Both the position numbers and the translations under genes were made by a program. DNA of 64,000 bases from Halovibrio variabilis (GTDB taxonomy: Bacteria > Pseudomonadota > Gammaproteobacteria > Pseudomonadales > Halomonadaceae). Position 1 is the stretch's first letter. Each line of letters opens with the position of its first letter. Of this stretch, positions 15,821 to 24,960 are shown piece by piece. The stretch covers positions 124,001 through 188,000 of the forward strand of contig NZ_BJXV01000011.1 of the NCBI RefSeq assembly GCF_007991175.1. Direction: 5' to 3'. The notes beneath the pieces were generated by a model. The model was not told the DNA's origin and ran no database searches. It saw nothing but the letters and a program-made list of their open reading frames with translations.

Positions 15821-15851
15821 GGAGCACTCCTGACGTTTGTGTCGGTAAGGC

Positions 15852-16667
15852 CTAGGTGATGCGGCCGGTGATGTAGTTTTCGGTATGTTGCAAACGGGGG
15901 TTGGTGAAAACCTGGTCGGTGGGCCCGTATTCCACCAGCTCGCCGTGGTGTAAAAAGGCGGTGTAATCCGATACCCGCGCCGCTTGTTGCATATTGTGAG
16001 TGACCAGCACCAATGTCAGCTCGGACTTGAGATTGCGGATCAACTCCTCAATTTTGAGCGTGGAAATCGGGTCTAGCGCTGACGCGGGCTCATCAAGCAG
16101 CAGCACGTCGGGCTGTACGGCTAAGGTGCGGGCAATGACCAAGCGCTGCTGTTGACCACCGGAAAGCTGCCAGGCGGAGCGGTGCATACGGTCTTTGACT
16201 TCATCCCACAGCGCGGCGGCGGTTAAGGCCCACTCAATGATGTCGTCCCTTTTGCGCTTGGGCAGGCGGTGTTGCAAACGCAGACCAAACGCGACGTTTT
16301 CATAAATCGACATGGGGAACGGGTTAGGGGTCTGAAACACCATCCCAACACGCCGCCGCAGCTCGGTTACATTCATTTGCGGGTCATGAATATCCTGCCC
16401 TTCCAATCGGATTTGGCCGTTATGGGCCACGCTTTCATTGAGGTCATGCAGCCGGTTAATGGCCCTTAATAGCGTCGATTTTCCACACCCGGACGGGCCG
16501 ATGAAGGCCGTCACACGGTGGCGGGGAACGCTTAGGGTCAAGTCACGCAACGCCGCTTTCCCCGCATAGGCGAGGTTAAAATGATCGATACTCAGGCAGC
16601 AGTGCTCAGACGAAAAGTGCGCCACTGGTGCCTGAGAGGTATTGGCTGAATGTAATGACGCTAGCAT
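15852..16667 (-). CDS. pstB: Phosphate ABC transporter ATP-binding protein PstB
   Basis: PstB is the ATPase of the high-affinity phosphate importer. Walker A is [17 protein letters not shown] (about residues 57-73), the Q-loop region is [18 protein letters not shown], the ABC signature is [14 protein letters not shown] and Walker B is [14 protein letters not shown]; the H-loop is VTHNM. At 271 residues it carries about 20 extra N-terminal residues compared with E. coli PstB, common in Pseudomonas-type homologues. Its start overlaps the pstA stop by 7 bp. Confidence 0.97.
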   Translation of the reverse strand: MLASLHSANTSQAPVAHFSSEHCCLSIDHFNLAYAGKAALRDLTLSVPRHRVTAFIGPSGCGKSTLLRAINRLHDLNESVAHNGQIRLEGQDIHDPQMNVTELRRRVGMVFQTPNPFPMSIYENVAFGLRLQHRLPKRKRDDIIEWALTAAALWDEVKDRMHRSAWQLSGGQQQRLVIARTLAVQPDVLLLDEPASALDPISTLKIEELIRNLKSELTLVLVTHNMQQAARVSDYTAFLHHGELVEYGPTDQVFTNPRLQHTENYITGRIT

Positions 16668-18073
16668 TCGTTTCCCCGTTGACGCCTAAGATAATGACGC
16701 AGAAATATGGCAGTTAGATTAAGCCCCAGCACAATTAACACTAACAGCAGCGCCGTGGCGTAAACCAGCGGTATGGCGGCCTGCACATCTTCGCCATGAA
16801 ACGCGGTATCAAATAAATGATAGCCGAGGTGCATAAACTTGCGCTCTAAATGTAGGTAAGGGAACTCGTCGTCGAGTGGCATTTGCGGTGCCAGCTTGGC
16901 GACACCAACCAGCATCAGCGGTGCCACCTCACCCGCCGCGCGGGCCACCGCTAAAATGACCCCCGTCAGCATAGCGGGCGCCGCCGTGGGCAGCACAATA
17001 CGGGTGAGCATCTCCAAGCGTGTGGCGCCCAGCGCGACGGCGCCTTCGCGCTGGGCATCGGGTATCCGCGCCAGCCCCTCTTCGGTGGCCACAATGACCA
17101 CCGGTAGGGTGAGCAGCGCGAGCGTCAGCGAGGCCCACAGCAGGCCGCCAGTGCCAAAGGTCGGCGAGGGCAAGGTGTCACTGAAAAACCACGTATCCAG
17201 CGAGCCGCCAATCCCATAAACGAACACCCCCAGGCCAAATACCCCATACACAATCGACGGTACGCCGGCGAGGTTGCGCACGCCAACGCGCACAAAGCGC
17301 GTCAGCCGCCCCTGGTGGGCGATTTCATTGAGATAAATGGCCGCCAGTACCCCGAAAGGGGTGACGATGACGGACATTAAAATCACCATCAGCACGGTGC
17401 CAAAAATCGCCGGCCACACGCCACCACTGGTGTTGGCGGCCCGGGGTCCTTCACTCAAAAACAGCCAAACGGCTTCGCTCCAGGCGCCGGTTTTCTGCCA
17501 CCACGACATGGCGTTCGGGGCTTGGGCGCTGATCACATTGGCCAGCGGTTGGCGCACGGTTTGGCCGTCGGCGGTCGCCAGCTGCAACTGGCTATCCTGG
17601 CGCTGATTGGCGGGGAGTGCCAAAAGCGCCGTTAAGCGCTGCCAGGCAGCGTCTCCCTCAAAGCGTTGGTCGGGTTGCTCAAGCGCCACTAAACGGCCGA
17701 TAAAGTCCCCCCAGGGGCTGCGCTCCAGGCGAATTAAATCCACCGGCTGGGTACGCTCGGCAATTTCATCAATCGCCACCCAGCGCCAGCGAGCCCCCTC
17801 AATATCGCGATTGCCGGTAAAGTAGAGGCGTTCGTCGCCTGCCTGCTGGGGCAGCGCCACCTCGCGCACGGCGTGGCCTGCAAAGGTATCGCCCGAGCGC
17901 AGGGTGATTTCTTCCAGCGTCGCGGGCCAGAAGTGGCCTAGCCCACGCACGAGCAGTAGTGACAGCAGCGCCCCGAGCATGAGCAGGGAAAGCGCAACGC
18001 TGGCCGCGCATAGCCAGGGCCATAGGCCATTTAGCCAGTGGAAACGACGGAAGGCGGTCGACACCGGGGTCAT
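16661..18073 (-). CDS. pstA: Phosphate ABC transporter permease PstA, long form
   Basis: One of two membrane subunits of the Pst importer. At 470 residues it is much longer than E. coli PstA (about 296), because an N-terminal membrane segment (about residues 15-45) is followed by a periplasmic domain of about 150 residues (the type seen in Pseudomonas PstA, DUF3333-like). The C-terminal part has the permease core with the EAA-loop signature [24 protein letters not shown] written here as [17 protein letters not shown]. Its first four bases overlap the pstC stop (ATGA), and its last seven overlap pstB. Confidence 0.95.
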   Translation of the reverse strand: MTPVSTAFRRFHWLNGLWPWLCAASVALSLLMLGALLSLLLVRGLGHFWPATLEEITLRSGDTFAGHAVREVALPQQAGDERLYFTGNRDIEGARWRWVAIDEIAERTQPVDLIRLERSPWGDFIGRLVALEQPDQRFEGDAAWQRLTALLALPANQRQDSQLQLATADGQTVRQPLANVISAQAPNAMSWWQKTGAWSEAVWLFLSEGPRAANTSGGVWPAIFGTVLMVILMSVIVTPFGVLAAIYLNEIAHQGRLTRFVRVGVRNLAGVPSIVYGVFGLGVFVYGIGGSLDTWFFSDTLPSPTFGTGGLLWASLTLALLTLPVVIVATEEGLARIPDAQREGAVALGATRLEMLTRIVLPTAAPAMLTGVILAVARAAGEVAPLMLVGVAKLAPQMPLDDEFPYLHLERKFMHLGYHLFDTAFHGEDVQAAIPLVYATALLLVLIVLGLNLTAIFLRHYLRRQRGNEC

Positions 18074-19188
18074 GACGTAGCTTCCATCTGATTGTAACGG
18101 CGCCGTAAACGCTGGCGGACGACCTCGGCGAGGGTGTTGACCAGGAACGTGAAGATAAACAGTACCAGCGCGGCTAAAATCAGCAGATGGTAGGTTTGGC
18201 CGCCGGGCGAAGCTTCGGGCAACTCGATGGCGATAGCAGCGGCCATAGAGCGCATACCTTCAAAGGGGCTGGCGCTAAACAGCGCGGTGTTGCCGCTGGC
18301 CATCAGGACAATCATGGTTTCGCCCACCGCGCGTCCGGCGCCAATCATCACCGCCGAGAAAACGCCTGGGCCAGCTGCCTTTAGGGCGACTTTCCACAGC
18401 GCCTGCCAGCGGCTGGCACCCAGCGCCTGGGCGCCTTCAACCAACGATGAGGGCACATCGGCAAGCGCATCGTCTGCCAGTGAGTAGATCCCCGGAATCA
18501 CCGCAAACCCCATCGCAATGCCGACAATCAGCGCGTTACGGGTGGCGTAATCGATCCCAAAGCGCTGGTCGAGCAGCTGACGCAGATCGCCGCCTAGCAA
18601 CTGTTGCTCTATCCAGGGGGTGAGCCATAGCGCTATCGCCACCATTAATACCAGCCAGGGAACCAACCAAACCCCGGCCCAGGAGAACGACAAACGCCCG
18701 CGCAGGCGGGTTTGAGCCCACTGCCAGAGTAAACCGGCAAGGGCGGCACTCAGCGGTAGCCATAAAATCAGCACCATGGCGCTTGCCAGGTGGCGCTCTA
18801 CCCAAGGGGCCAAAATAAGCCCGGCAATAAAGCCCACCACCACGCCGGGAATTGCTTCCATCATTTCCAGCGCTGGCTTGATACGGCTACGTAGGCGCGG
18901 CGACATAAACATTGCCGAGTAGATGGCGGCGCCTAAGGCGACAGGCACCGCAAACAGCAGTGCAGCAAGCGCGGCTTTGAGGGTGCCCCATGCCAGGGGA
19001 GAGAGCTTTGCCAGCGCCAAGGTGTCGCCCATGGCCAGCAGCGGCAGGGTTTCCCAGAGCAAAAAAACGCCGATGGCCAGGATGGCGAGCAACACCACCA
19101 AGCCGCCCGCCGTGATTAAACCGGTGGCGATACGATCCTGCAGCTGGCGCAATGGCTGCCGAGTAGAGGTTAACCGAGGTGGGATCAT
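18070..19188 (-). CDS. pstC: Phosphate ABC transporter permease PstC
   Basis: The second membrane subunit of the Pst importer. From the ATG at 19188 (MIPPRLTSTRQPL) it has 372 residues, with an N-terminal membrane anchor (GLVVLLAILAIGVFLLWE), a permease core and the EAA-loop region LVEGAQALGASRWQALWKVAL. The upstream GTG at 19242 adds 18 residues; neither start has a convincing ribosome-binding site. A Pho box 106 bp upstream, overlapping the pstS stop codon, suggests that pstCAB-phoU has its own PhoB-dependent promoter. Confidence 0.94.
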   Translation of the reverse strand: MIPPRLTSTRQPLRQLQDRIATGLITAGGLVVLLAILAIGVFLLWETLPLLAMGDTLALAKLSPLAWGTLKAALAALLFAVPVALGAAIYSAMFMSPRLRSRIKPALEMMEAIPGVVVGFIAGLILAPWVERHLASAMVLILWLPLSAALAGLLWQWAQTRLRGRLSFSWAGVWLVPWLVLMVAIALWLTPWIEQQLLGGDLRQLLDQRFGIDYATRNALIVGIAMGFAVIPGIYSLADDALADVPSSLVEGAQALGASRWQALWKVALKAAGPGVFSAVMIGAGRAVGETMIVLMASGNTALFSASPFEGMRSMAAAIAIELPEASPGGQTYHLLILAALVLFIFTFLVNTLAEVVRQRLRRRYNQMEATS

Positions 19189-19293
19189 GTCGCTATCATG
19201 GCAAAACCAGGGGGGTGGCAAAACGGAGCAGTGTGCGAACACCGTTGTGTGGCATAAAATACATAGAATGACCCCTTACCTTAAGGCAATTTT

Positions 19294-19311
19294 GTGACAT
19301 TTAAATGACAG
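19294..19311 (-). promoter_or_regulatory. Pho box overlapping the end of pstS
   Basis: On the minus strand CTGTCAT (19311-19305) and ATGTCAC (19300-19294) are spaced by TTAA, the 11-bp Pho-box periodicity. The last codons of pstS (GTC ATT TAA) are part of it. TAAGGT lies 10 bp downstream, where a -10 element would be. It should drive pstC-pstA-pstB-phoU. Confidence 0.82.
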
Positions 19312-20290
19312 GGCCTTGCTGCATCCGCGGTGGGGTTAAGCTGCGTTGAGGCAGGGCAACGAAGCCTGACGCGCGGATAATTTGCTGGCCTTCGTCAGAC
19401 ATGATCAGTTGCAAAAAGGCTTGTTCAGCGGGGGGCAGCTTCTCGCCAGGCGGCAGGTTGACGTAGAGATAGAGGTCGCGCGCCAGGGGGTAGTCACCGT
19501 TTTGTATGGCGCCCTCATCAGGGGCCACCGCGATGCCGTCAGCGTTGTAAAGGCTTAACGCCCGCACCGCTGGTGTCAGGTGATTGTACCCGGCGTAGCC
19601 CATCGCATTGGCAGACTCCCCTACGGCGGCCACCACCGCAGAGGAGCCCGGATGCTCGCTGATATCGTTGCGGAACTGGCCGTCGCATAAGGCACGTTGT
19701 TGAAACAGCCCGTGGGTACCCGAGGCAAGGTTACGCCCATGCAACGCAATGTCACCGAACGGCCAATCGCGGGTCGCGGGAAGCTGTTCCCAGCGCCTGA
19801 TGGGTGAATCGGCACCGCAAGCGCGCGTGGTGGAAAAAATGGCATCGATCTGCTGGCGCGTTAGCGCGCGCAACGGGTTATGGCGATGCACGATAATAAT
19901 AAGGGCGTCGCGCGCCACCGTTAATTCCAGCGGCGGGTAGCCATAGCGCTCAATAAAGTTATTGCGCTCTTCGGTCGTCATCGGTCGCGACATTGGCCCA
20001 AGCCGGGTGGTGCCTGCCACCAGTGCCGTTGGCGCACTGGCGGAACCGCTGGCTTGAAATTGCAGCTTCACGTCGGGGTGTTGGGCGGTGAGTGCTTCGC
20101 CCCAGCGCAGCATCAGCCCCGCCATGGTGTCGGAGCCGACAGCGCCTAAGGTGCCGCTAATCGTCGGCGACTGCGCCGCCGCTAACGGCGTGATCAGCAG
20201 CAGGAGTATCATGGCGACGCGCGCTAGGGCGTTGTTTAAGGCCAGCGGCGTGCGGCTATTATTTGGGCGAGCGTTTAAAAGAGTATTCAA
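19301..20290 (-). CDS. pstS: Periplasmic phosphate-binding protein PstS
   Basis: PstS captures phosphate in the periplasm for the PstCAB importer. The 329-residue protein has an extended signal peptide (basic N-terminus, then VAMILLLLITPLAAAQS) and the PBP-like (PstS-family) fold: GAVGSDTMAGLMLRWGEAL at the start of the mature part, then SASAPTALVAG with the SGS-type phosphate loop. The start is a TTG at 20290 supported by AAGAGGA seven bases upstream. I do not see a Pho box upstream of it. It is 58-112 bp from pstC, depending on the pstC start, and transcribed in the same direction. Confidence 0.92.
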   Translation of the reverse strand: MNTLLNARPNNSRTPLALNNALARVAMILLLLITPLAAAQSPTISGTLGAVGSDTMAGLMLRWGEALTAQHPDVKLQFQASGSASAPTALVAGTTRLGPMSRPMTTEERNNFIERYGYPPLELTVARDALIIIVHRHNPLRALTRQQIDAIFSTTRACGADSPIRRWEQLPATRDWPFGDIALHGRNLASGTHGLFQQRALCDGQFRNDISEHPGSSAVVAAVGESANAMGYAGYNHLTPAVRALSLYNADGIAVAPDEGAIQNGDYPLARDLYLYVNLPPGEKLPPAEQAFLQLIMSDEGQQIIRASGFVALPQRSLTPPRMQQGPVI

Positions 20291-20407
20291 ACGAGCGTCC
20301 TCTTATGGTTAACTAAATCCATGCAACGTGTTGCGACGCAGCAACAGCCATCGGCAACGTACCTTTGTGCAACGTTTACAACAATAAACTGACTAAGCGA
20401 CAACCCC

Positions 20408-20824
20408 ATGACTCTCCTGGAAACCGATTTGGACGACGTACCCGCCCCGCAGGGGCAGCTCATCTTAAAATTACTGGCGTCACGCCAAGATACCAATCTT
20501 TACGGTGATATACCCGGCGGCTGGCTAGTGAATCAAATGGATCAGGCGGCTGAATTGGCCGCTGGGCGTGAAGCGGGCGGCCGTACGGCAACCGTGGCGA
20601 TTGAAGCCATGGACTTTTTAAGCCCGGTGCGCATCGGTTCCATGGTCAGCGTCTATACCCAGGTCCAGGAGATCGGCCATAGCTCGATCAAAATAGACGT
20701 AGAAGTGTGGGTGCGCGCGCCCCATGTTCAGGCTATCGAGGAGCGCCACAAAGTCACCGAGGCGCGTTTCGTGATGGTCGCGCTGGACGACAATGGGCGT
20801 ATTCGCGCGGTGCATAGCGAGTAA
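20408..20824 (+). CDS. YciA-type acyl-CoA thioesterase
   Basis: A hot-dog-fold thioesterase that hydrolyses acyl-CoA. The 138-residue length and the motif LASRQDTNLYGDIPGGWLVNQMD (about residues 25-46), with its conserved Asn/Asp and GGW, match YciA and related acyl-CoA hydrolases; AIEAMDFLSPVRIG and VEVWVRA follow, as in the family. The exact chain-length preference cannot be read from sequence. It is transcribed divergently from pstS across a 117-bp spacer and ends before a bidirectional terminator. Confidence 0.9.
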   Translation: MTLLETDLDDVPAPQGQLILKLLASRQDTNLYGDIPGGWLVNQMDQAAELAAGREAGGRTATVAIEAMDFLSPVRIGSMVSVYTQVQEIGHSSIKIDVEVWVRAPHVQAIEERHKVTEARFVMVALDDNGRIRAVHSE

Positions 20825-20886
20825 TTGACGACGCCAGGCCATTCCTCGGCCTAGCCACATCGTGACCAAGCCATGCCTCAAGTAGC

Positions 20887-20911
20887 AAAAGGGCGCCTTG
20901 TGCGCCCTTTT
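20887..20911. terminator. Bidirectional terminator between thioesterase and TRAP binding-protein genes
   Basis: A 10-bp perfect stem AAAAGGGCGC/GCGCCCTTTT with a 5-base loop; the T4 on either strand serves both convergent genes. Confidence 0.88.
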
Positions 20912-20967
20912 GCCGTGCCAGCCGTTTGCCTGGGAATCGCCATGCAGTGCTGGCGCCTAAGCTTCAG

Positions 20968-22062
20968 TTAACTAGCCACGTTATCGCGGCTCTTCAAGTA
21001 CGCATACTCACCGACATCGCTAAACGGCCGTAACAGTTTCTGGAAGGCCGCGTACGACTCATACACCCGGCGGGACTCCTCGTCGTTTTCGACCTGGCGT
21101 TGAATAGCGTCCTGGGAGGAAGTGTAAAGCGCCGCCATCACCTCTTCTGGGAACGTACGCAGCTGTACGCCGTGCTCATCGACCAGCGTTTCCAGCGCTT
21201 GAGCGTTGCGATAGGCGAATTCGCTGCTCATCGCTAGGTTCGACGCCCGAGCGGCTTCGCGGACTACGTCTTGAAGATCTTCCGGCAGCGCGTTCCAGGC
21301 ATCCAGGTTAATCGTGCCTTCGAGCACGGCGGAGGGCTCGTTCCACACCGACGTGTAGTAGTAGTCGGCCACTTGATGCAAACCAAAGGCCATGTCGTTA
21401 TACGGGCCTACCCAGTCAGCGGCATCGAGTGCCCCGGTTTGTAAGGAGGTAAAAATTTCCGAACCCGGCATGTTAACGGTGCTGACCCCAATGCCGTTCA
21501 TGGCTTCCCCGGCCAAGCCGGGCAGGCGCAGTTTCAACCCCTGCATATCGTCCAGCGAGTTGATCTCTTGCTTGAACCAGCCTGCCATCTGAGGGCCGGT
21601 GTTGCCCACGGCAAACGGCTTCAGGTTGTGATTGGCGTAGATCTCATCCCACAGTTCCTGACCGCCGCCATGGTATAGCCAGGCGTTCATTTCAGTGGTG
21701 GTCATACCGAACGGCACGGCAGTAAAAAACTGCGAGGCCGCGACTTTGCCGCGCCAGTAGTAAGACGCCGAGTGGCCAATTTCAGCCGTGCCCGCCGCGA
21801 CGGCATCGAAGACTTCCAGGGCGGGTACCAACTCACCGGCGCCGTGAACGCGTATCGTCATGCGGCCGTTGGAAAGTTGCTCGACCCGGCGGGCAAAATC
21901 GTTTGCCCCGGTGCCCAGCGCAGGGAAGTTTTTTGGCCAGGACGTCACCATGTCCCAGGTATAGGTGTCTTGTGCGCGCGCGCTTGAAGGGGTGACAAAA
22001 GGGGCAGCAGCGACACCGGCGGCACTAAAGCCGACGGTTTTGAGGAAGTTACGGCGTTGCAT
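20968..22062 (-). CDS. Orphan TRAP transporter substrate-binding protein with Tat signal (TakP-like)
   Basis: A DctP-family periplasmic binding protein of 364 residues. The N-terminus has a twin-arginine signal, QRRNFLKTVGFSAAG, cleaved after SARA. The mature protein starts YTWDMVTSWPKNFPALG and includes GTAEIGHSASYYWRGK and GAGELVPALEVFDAV, diagnostic of the TakP/lactate-type group that binds 2-oxo or hydroxy acids. It is clearly paralogous to 49672-50784, but there are no dctQ/dctM genes next to it, so it may share permeases encoded elsewhere. The ATG at 22062 has GGAG 11 bases upstream; a TTG at 22071 is also in frame. Confidence 0.9.
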   Translation of the reverse strand: MQRRNFLKTVGFSAAGVAAAPFVTPSSARAQDTYTWDMVTSWPKNFPALGTGANDFARRVEQLSNGRMTIRVHGAGELVPALEVFDAVAAGTAEIGHSASYYWRGKVAASQFFTAVPFGMTTTEMNAWLYHGGGQELWDEIYANHNLKPFAVGNTGPQMAGWFKQEINSLDDMQGLKLRLPGLAGEAMNGIGVSTVNMPGSEIFTSLQTGALDAADWVGPYNDMAFGLHQVADYYYTSVWNEPSAVLEGTINLDAWNALPEDLQDVVREAARASNLAMSSEFAYRNAQALETLVDEHGVQLRTFPEEVMAALYTSSQDAIQRQVENDEESRRVYESYAAFQKLLRPFSDVGEYAYLKSRDNVAS

Positions 22063-22171
22063 GGCAGGCAAAACTCCGGGGATTCAATAATTTTTTTGTG
22101 TGAGTGCGCCTGACGGCGCCGTGTTTGCTAGAGCAGTATGCGTTAAAGCCGAATTGGCTAGCAAGCGCCGC

Positions 22172-22651
22172 TCAGTCGTCGCTAGATCCCTTAACGCTGT
22201 TGCCGTGACGGACTAGCCAGTAGCACAGGCCTAACGCGAGAACAGCTGCCGCCAGGGCGGCAATTTTCCAGGGGTCGACGGTGTCGACTTCCAAGACCAT
22301 AAACTTACGCACCAGCGCCATAATCGCAATCAATACCACAATTTCGACGTGAATAAAGCCCTTGCCGCTGGTCATGGTGCGCACAATAGAGTTATTGAAC
22401 TCCATGGCGATCAACACGGTGAGAATCATGTCGAAAACGGCCTGAAACACGCGATAATCGAAGGGGTCGCGGCTTTGAATAAACAGCAGCTGCACGACAT
22501 GGATCACCAGGTAATACATGGCCACCAATACCGCGCCGCCAATCGCCAGCGTGAGCACCAGCGATACCAAGCGCTCGAAACGCTGGTAGCCGCTCAGCGC
22601 ATCCCAACCATGGCACACTTCTGGGAAAAGGCGTTTCAAGCGTTGCTTCAT
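22172..22651 (-). CDS. psiE: PsiE-like phosphate-starvation-inducible membrane protein
   Basis: A 159-residue inner-membrane protein with four hydrophobic segments (about residues 28-52, 68-85, 100-118, 128-148). The segment FDMILTVLIAMEFNNSIVRTM followed by HVEIVVLIAIMALVRKFMVLE matches the PsiE family, whose members are induced by phosphate starvation in E. coli and of unknown biochemical role. It is 34 bp downstream of uvrD. No Pho box is visible in that short gap, so any phosphate control would have to act through the uvrD promoter or be absent. Confidence 0.85.
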   Translation of the reverse strand: MKQRLKRLFPEVCHGWDALSGYQRFERLVSLVLTLAIGGAVLVAMYYLVIHVVQLLFIQSRDPFDYRVFQAVFDMILTVLIAMEFNNSIVRTMTSGKGFIHVEIVVLIAIMALVRKFMVLEVDTVDPWKIAALAAAVLALGLCYWLVRHGNSVKGSSDD

Positions 22652-22685
22652 GAGTATTCACCTATTTATGGCTTAAAATTAGCGC

Positions 22686-24884
22686 TTAAAGCGGGGTTAG
22701 CTTGGCAAAGCCGAGTACCAGCCATTTGACACCTTCGCCTTCGAAGCTGACCTGTACCCGGGCGCGGGCGCCTTCGCCTTCGGCGTTAAGGATAATCCCT
22801 TCGCCAAACACCGGATGCTCAACCCCCTGGCCGACGTGCAGGCTGGGCAGGTCGCCGTCGCTCTCGACGCTTTGCTGGGCAAAGGAGGTGCGCGCCGCCG
22901 TGACCGGGCGGGAAATATGCCCGCGTAGGCGAACCTCTTCAAGCAGGTGCGGCGGTAGTTCGCGCAAAAAGCGCGACGGTCGCGGGAACACCTCTTTGCC
23001 GTGCAGGCGGCGGGTTTCGGCGTGGGTCAGGTAGAGTTTTTGCATGGCGCGGGTGACGCCGACGTAACAGAGTCGCCGCTCCTCTTCGAGCCTGCCCGGC
23101 TCTTCAAGGGACATCTTATGCGGAAACAAACCTTCTTCGACACCGGCAATAAACACCACCGGAAACTCCAGGCCTTTGGCCGAGTGCAGCGTCATTAACT
23201 GTACGCTGTCCTCAAACTCTTCGGCTTCGTGGTCGCCGGCGTTAAGCGCCGCTTCGGAGAGAAATGCTTCCAGCGCGGCCATGCCTTCGCCCGCCTCCGG
23301 GGCTTCGAACACATCGCCTTGGGTAAAGGCACGGGCGGCGTTGACCAACTCTTCCAGGTTTTCCACCCGCGCCTGGCCTTTCTCGCCGCGCTCGCTTTTA
23401 TGATGCTCAATCAGGCCGGTGTGGATCGTCACGTGGTCGATGATTTCGTGCAACGCCATGCCTGCGCAATCATTATCCAGCTGCTCAATCAGATTGGCGA
23501 AGGCTTGCACCGCGTTGGCCGCGCGGCCTTTCAAGGTACCGTCGTTAATCGCATCGTGGAGCGCCTGCCACAGCGGAATGCTCTGCTCCCGGGCGCGCAG
23601 GCGGATAATCTCCACCGTGCGGGTGCCGATGCCGCGGGTGGGCACGTTGATCACCCGCTCCAGCGAAGCGTCGTCATCGCGGTTGAGCAGCAGGCGCAGG
23701 TAGGCCAGGGCGTTTTTGATTTCCAGGCGCTCGTAGAAGCGGTGGCCGCCGTAAATACGGTAGGGCATGCCTTGGCGGATCAGCGTTTCTTCAAGCAGCC
23801 GCGACTGGGCGTTGGAGCGGTAAAGAATCGCAATATCGCGGCGGTTAAAGCCTTCGTCGACCTTCTCTTTGATGGTGTCGACGATATAGCGGGCTTCTTC
23901 CAGGTCGTTAAACCCGGCGTAGATCGAGATCGGCTCGCCTTCGATGCCGTCGGTCCACAGGTTTTTACCCATCCGCTCGCTGTTGTGGCCGATCAGCGTG
24001 TTGGCGGCTTCCAGGATGGCGCTGGTGGAGCGGTAGTTCTGCTCTAGACGCACGGTGTGGGTTTGCGGGAACTCCTGCTCAAAGCGGCTGATATTTTCCA
24101 CTTTGGCGCCGCGCCAGCCGTAGATCGACTGGTCGTCATCACCGACGGCGGTCATCGGCGTCGTCATGCCGGTGAGCAGCTTTAGCCAGGCGTACTGTAG
24201 CGTATTGGTATCCTGAAATTCGTCCACCAGCACGTGACCAAAGCGCCCCTGGTAGTGGTTGAGCAGCGCCGGGTTATCGCGTAGTAGCTCCAGGCTTCGC
24301 AGCAGTAGCTCGCCGAAATCGACCAGGCCGCCGCGCTCGCAGGTAAGCTGGTAGCGCTCGTAGAGCTCGACCATCTGGCCCAGGTAGGCATCGCCATCGA
24401 CGTTGACCTGATGCGGGCGCAGCCCTTCCTCTTTGCAGCCGGAAATAAAATGCTGCACTTGGCGGGGCGGATAGCGTTCGTCGTCAATCGAGTAATCTTT
24501 CAGCAGTCGTTTGACCAGGCGTAGCTGATCGTCGGAATCGATAATCTGGAAGTGTTGCGGCAGCTTGGCGTCCTGCCAGTGGGTGCGCAGCAGGCGGTGG
24601 GCGATGGAGTGAAAGGTGCCTACCCACACATGGCGCATTGAGATGCTCAGCAGTGCTTCAAGGCGCGTGCGCATCTCTTTGGCGGCTTTGTTGGTAAAGG
24701 TAACCGCCAGCAGCGCGTAAGGAGAAAGCCCTTCCGCCTGCATCAGCCAGGCGATGCGATGAACCAGCACGCGGGTTTTCCCGGAGCCTGCCCCTGCGAG
24801 CACCAACAGGTTGCCTTGAGGGGCGCTCACTGCTTCGCGCTGAGCGGGGTTGAGCTGATCGAGAATCGCCGTGACGTCGTCCAT
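22686..24884 (-). CDS. uvrD: DNA helicase II UvrD
   Basis: UvrD is a superfamily 1A 3'-5' helicase for nucleotide-excision and mismatch repair. The 732-residue protein carries all the motifs in order: Q motif LNPAQREAV, Walker A AGAGSGKTRVLVHR (about 31-44), TFTNKAAKEM, Walker B LVDEFQDTN (about 219-227), GDDDQSIYGWRGA, and C-terminal TLHSAKGLEFPVVF and VGVTRA. In E. coli uvrD follows dapF-xerC-yigB; here that cluster is at 40-44 kb and uvrD stands about 18 kb away on the other strand. Confidence 0.97.
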   Translation of the reverse strand: MDDVTAILDQLNPAQREAVSAPQGNLLVLAGAGSGKTRVLVHRIAWLMQAEGLSPYALLAVTFTNKAAKEMRTRLEALLSISMRHVWVGTFHSIAHRLLRTHWQDAKLPQHFQIIDSDDQLRLVKRLLKDYSIDDERYPPRQVQHFISGCKEEGLRPHQVNVDGDAYLGQMVELYERYQLTCERGGLVDFGELLLRSLELLRDNPALLNHYQGRFGHVLVDEFQDTNTLQYAWLKLLTGMTTPMTAVGDDDQSIYGWRGAKVENISRFEQEFPQTHTVRLEQNYRSTSAILEAANTLIGHNSERMGKNLWTDGIEGEPISIYAGFNDLEEARYIVDTIKEKVDEGFNRRDIAILYRSNAQSRLLEETLIRQGMPYRIYGGHRFYERLEIKNALAYLRLLLNRDDDASLERVINVPTRGIGTRTVEIIRLRAREQSIPLWQALHDAINDGTLKGRAANAVQAFANLIEQLDNDCAGMALHEIIDHVTIHTGLIEHHKSERGEKGQARVENLEELVNAARAFTQGDVFEAPEAGEGMAALEAFLSEAALNAGDHEAEEFEDSVQLMTLHSAKGLEFPVVFIAGVEEGLFPHKMSLEEPGRLEEERRLCYVGVTRAMQKLYLTHAETRRLHGKEVFPRPSRFLRELPPHLLEEVRLRGHISRPVTAARTSFAQQSVESDGDLPSLHVGQGVEHPVFGEGIILNAEGEGARARVQVSFEGEGVKWLVLGFAKLTPL

Positions 24885-24960
24885 AGTAGCCGCTGCCGGA
24901 TAAAAAATAGGCGGCTAGTCTAGCACAGCCAGCCAACTGGCTGAGTATACAGGTCAACGA

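Noticed and set aside
22652-22685. Pho box for psiE
   Set aside because: The 34-bp gap to uvrD contains no TGTCAT-like pair, despite the phosphate-starvation name of the family.
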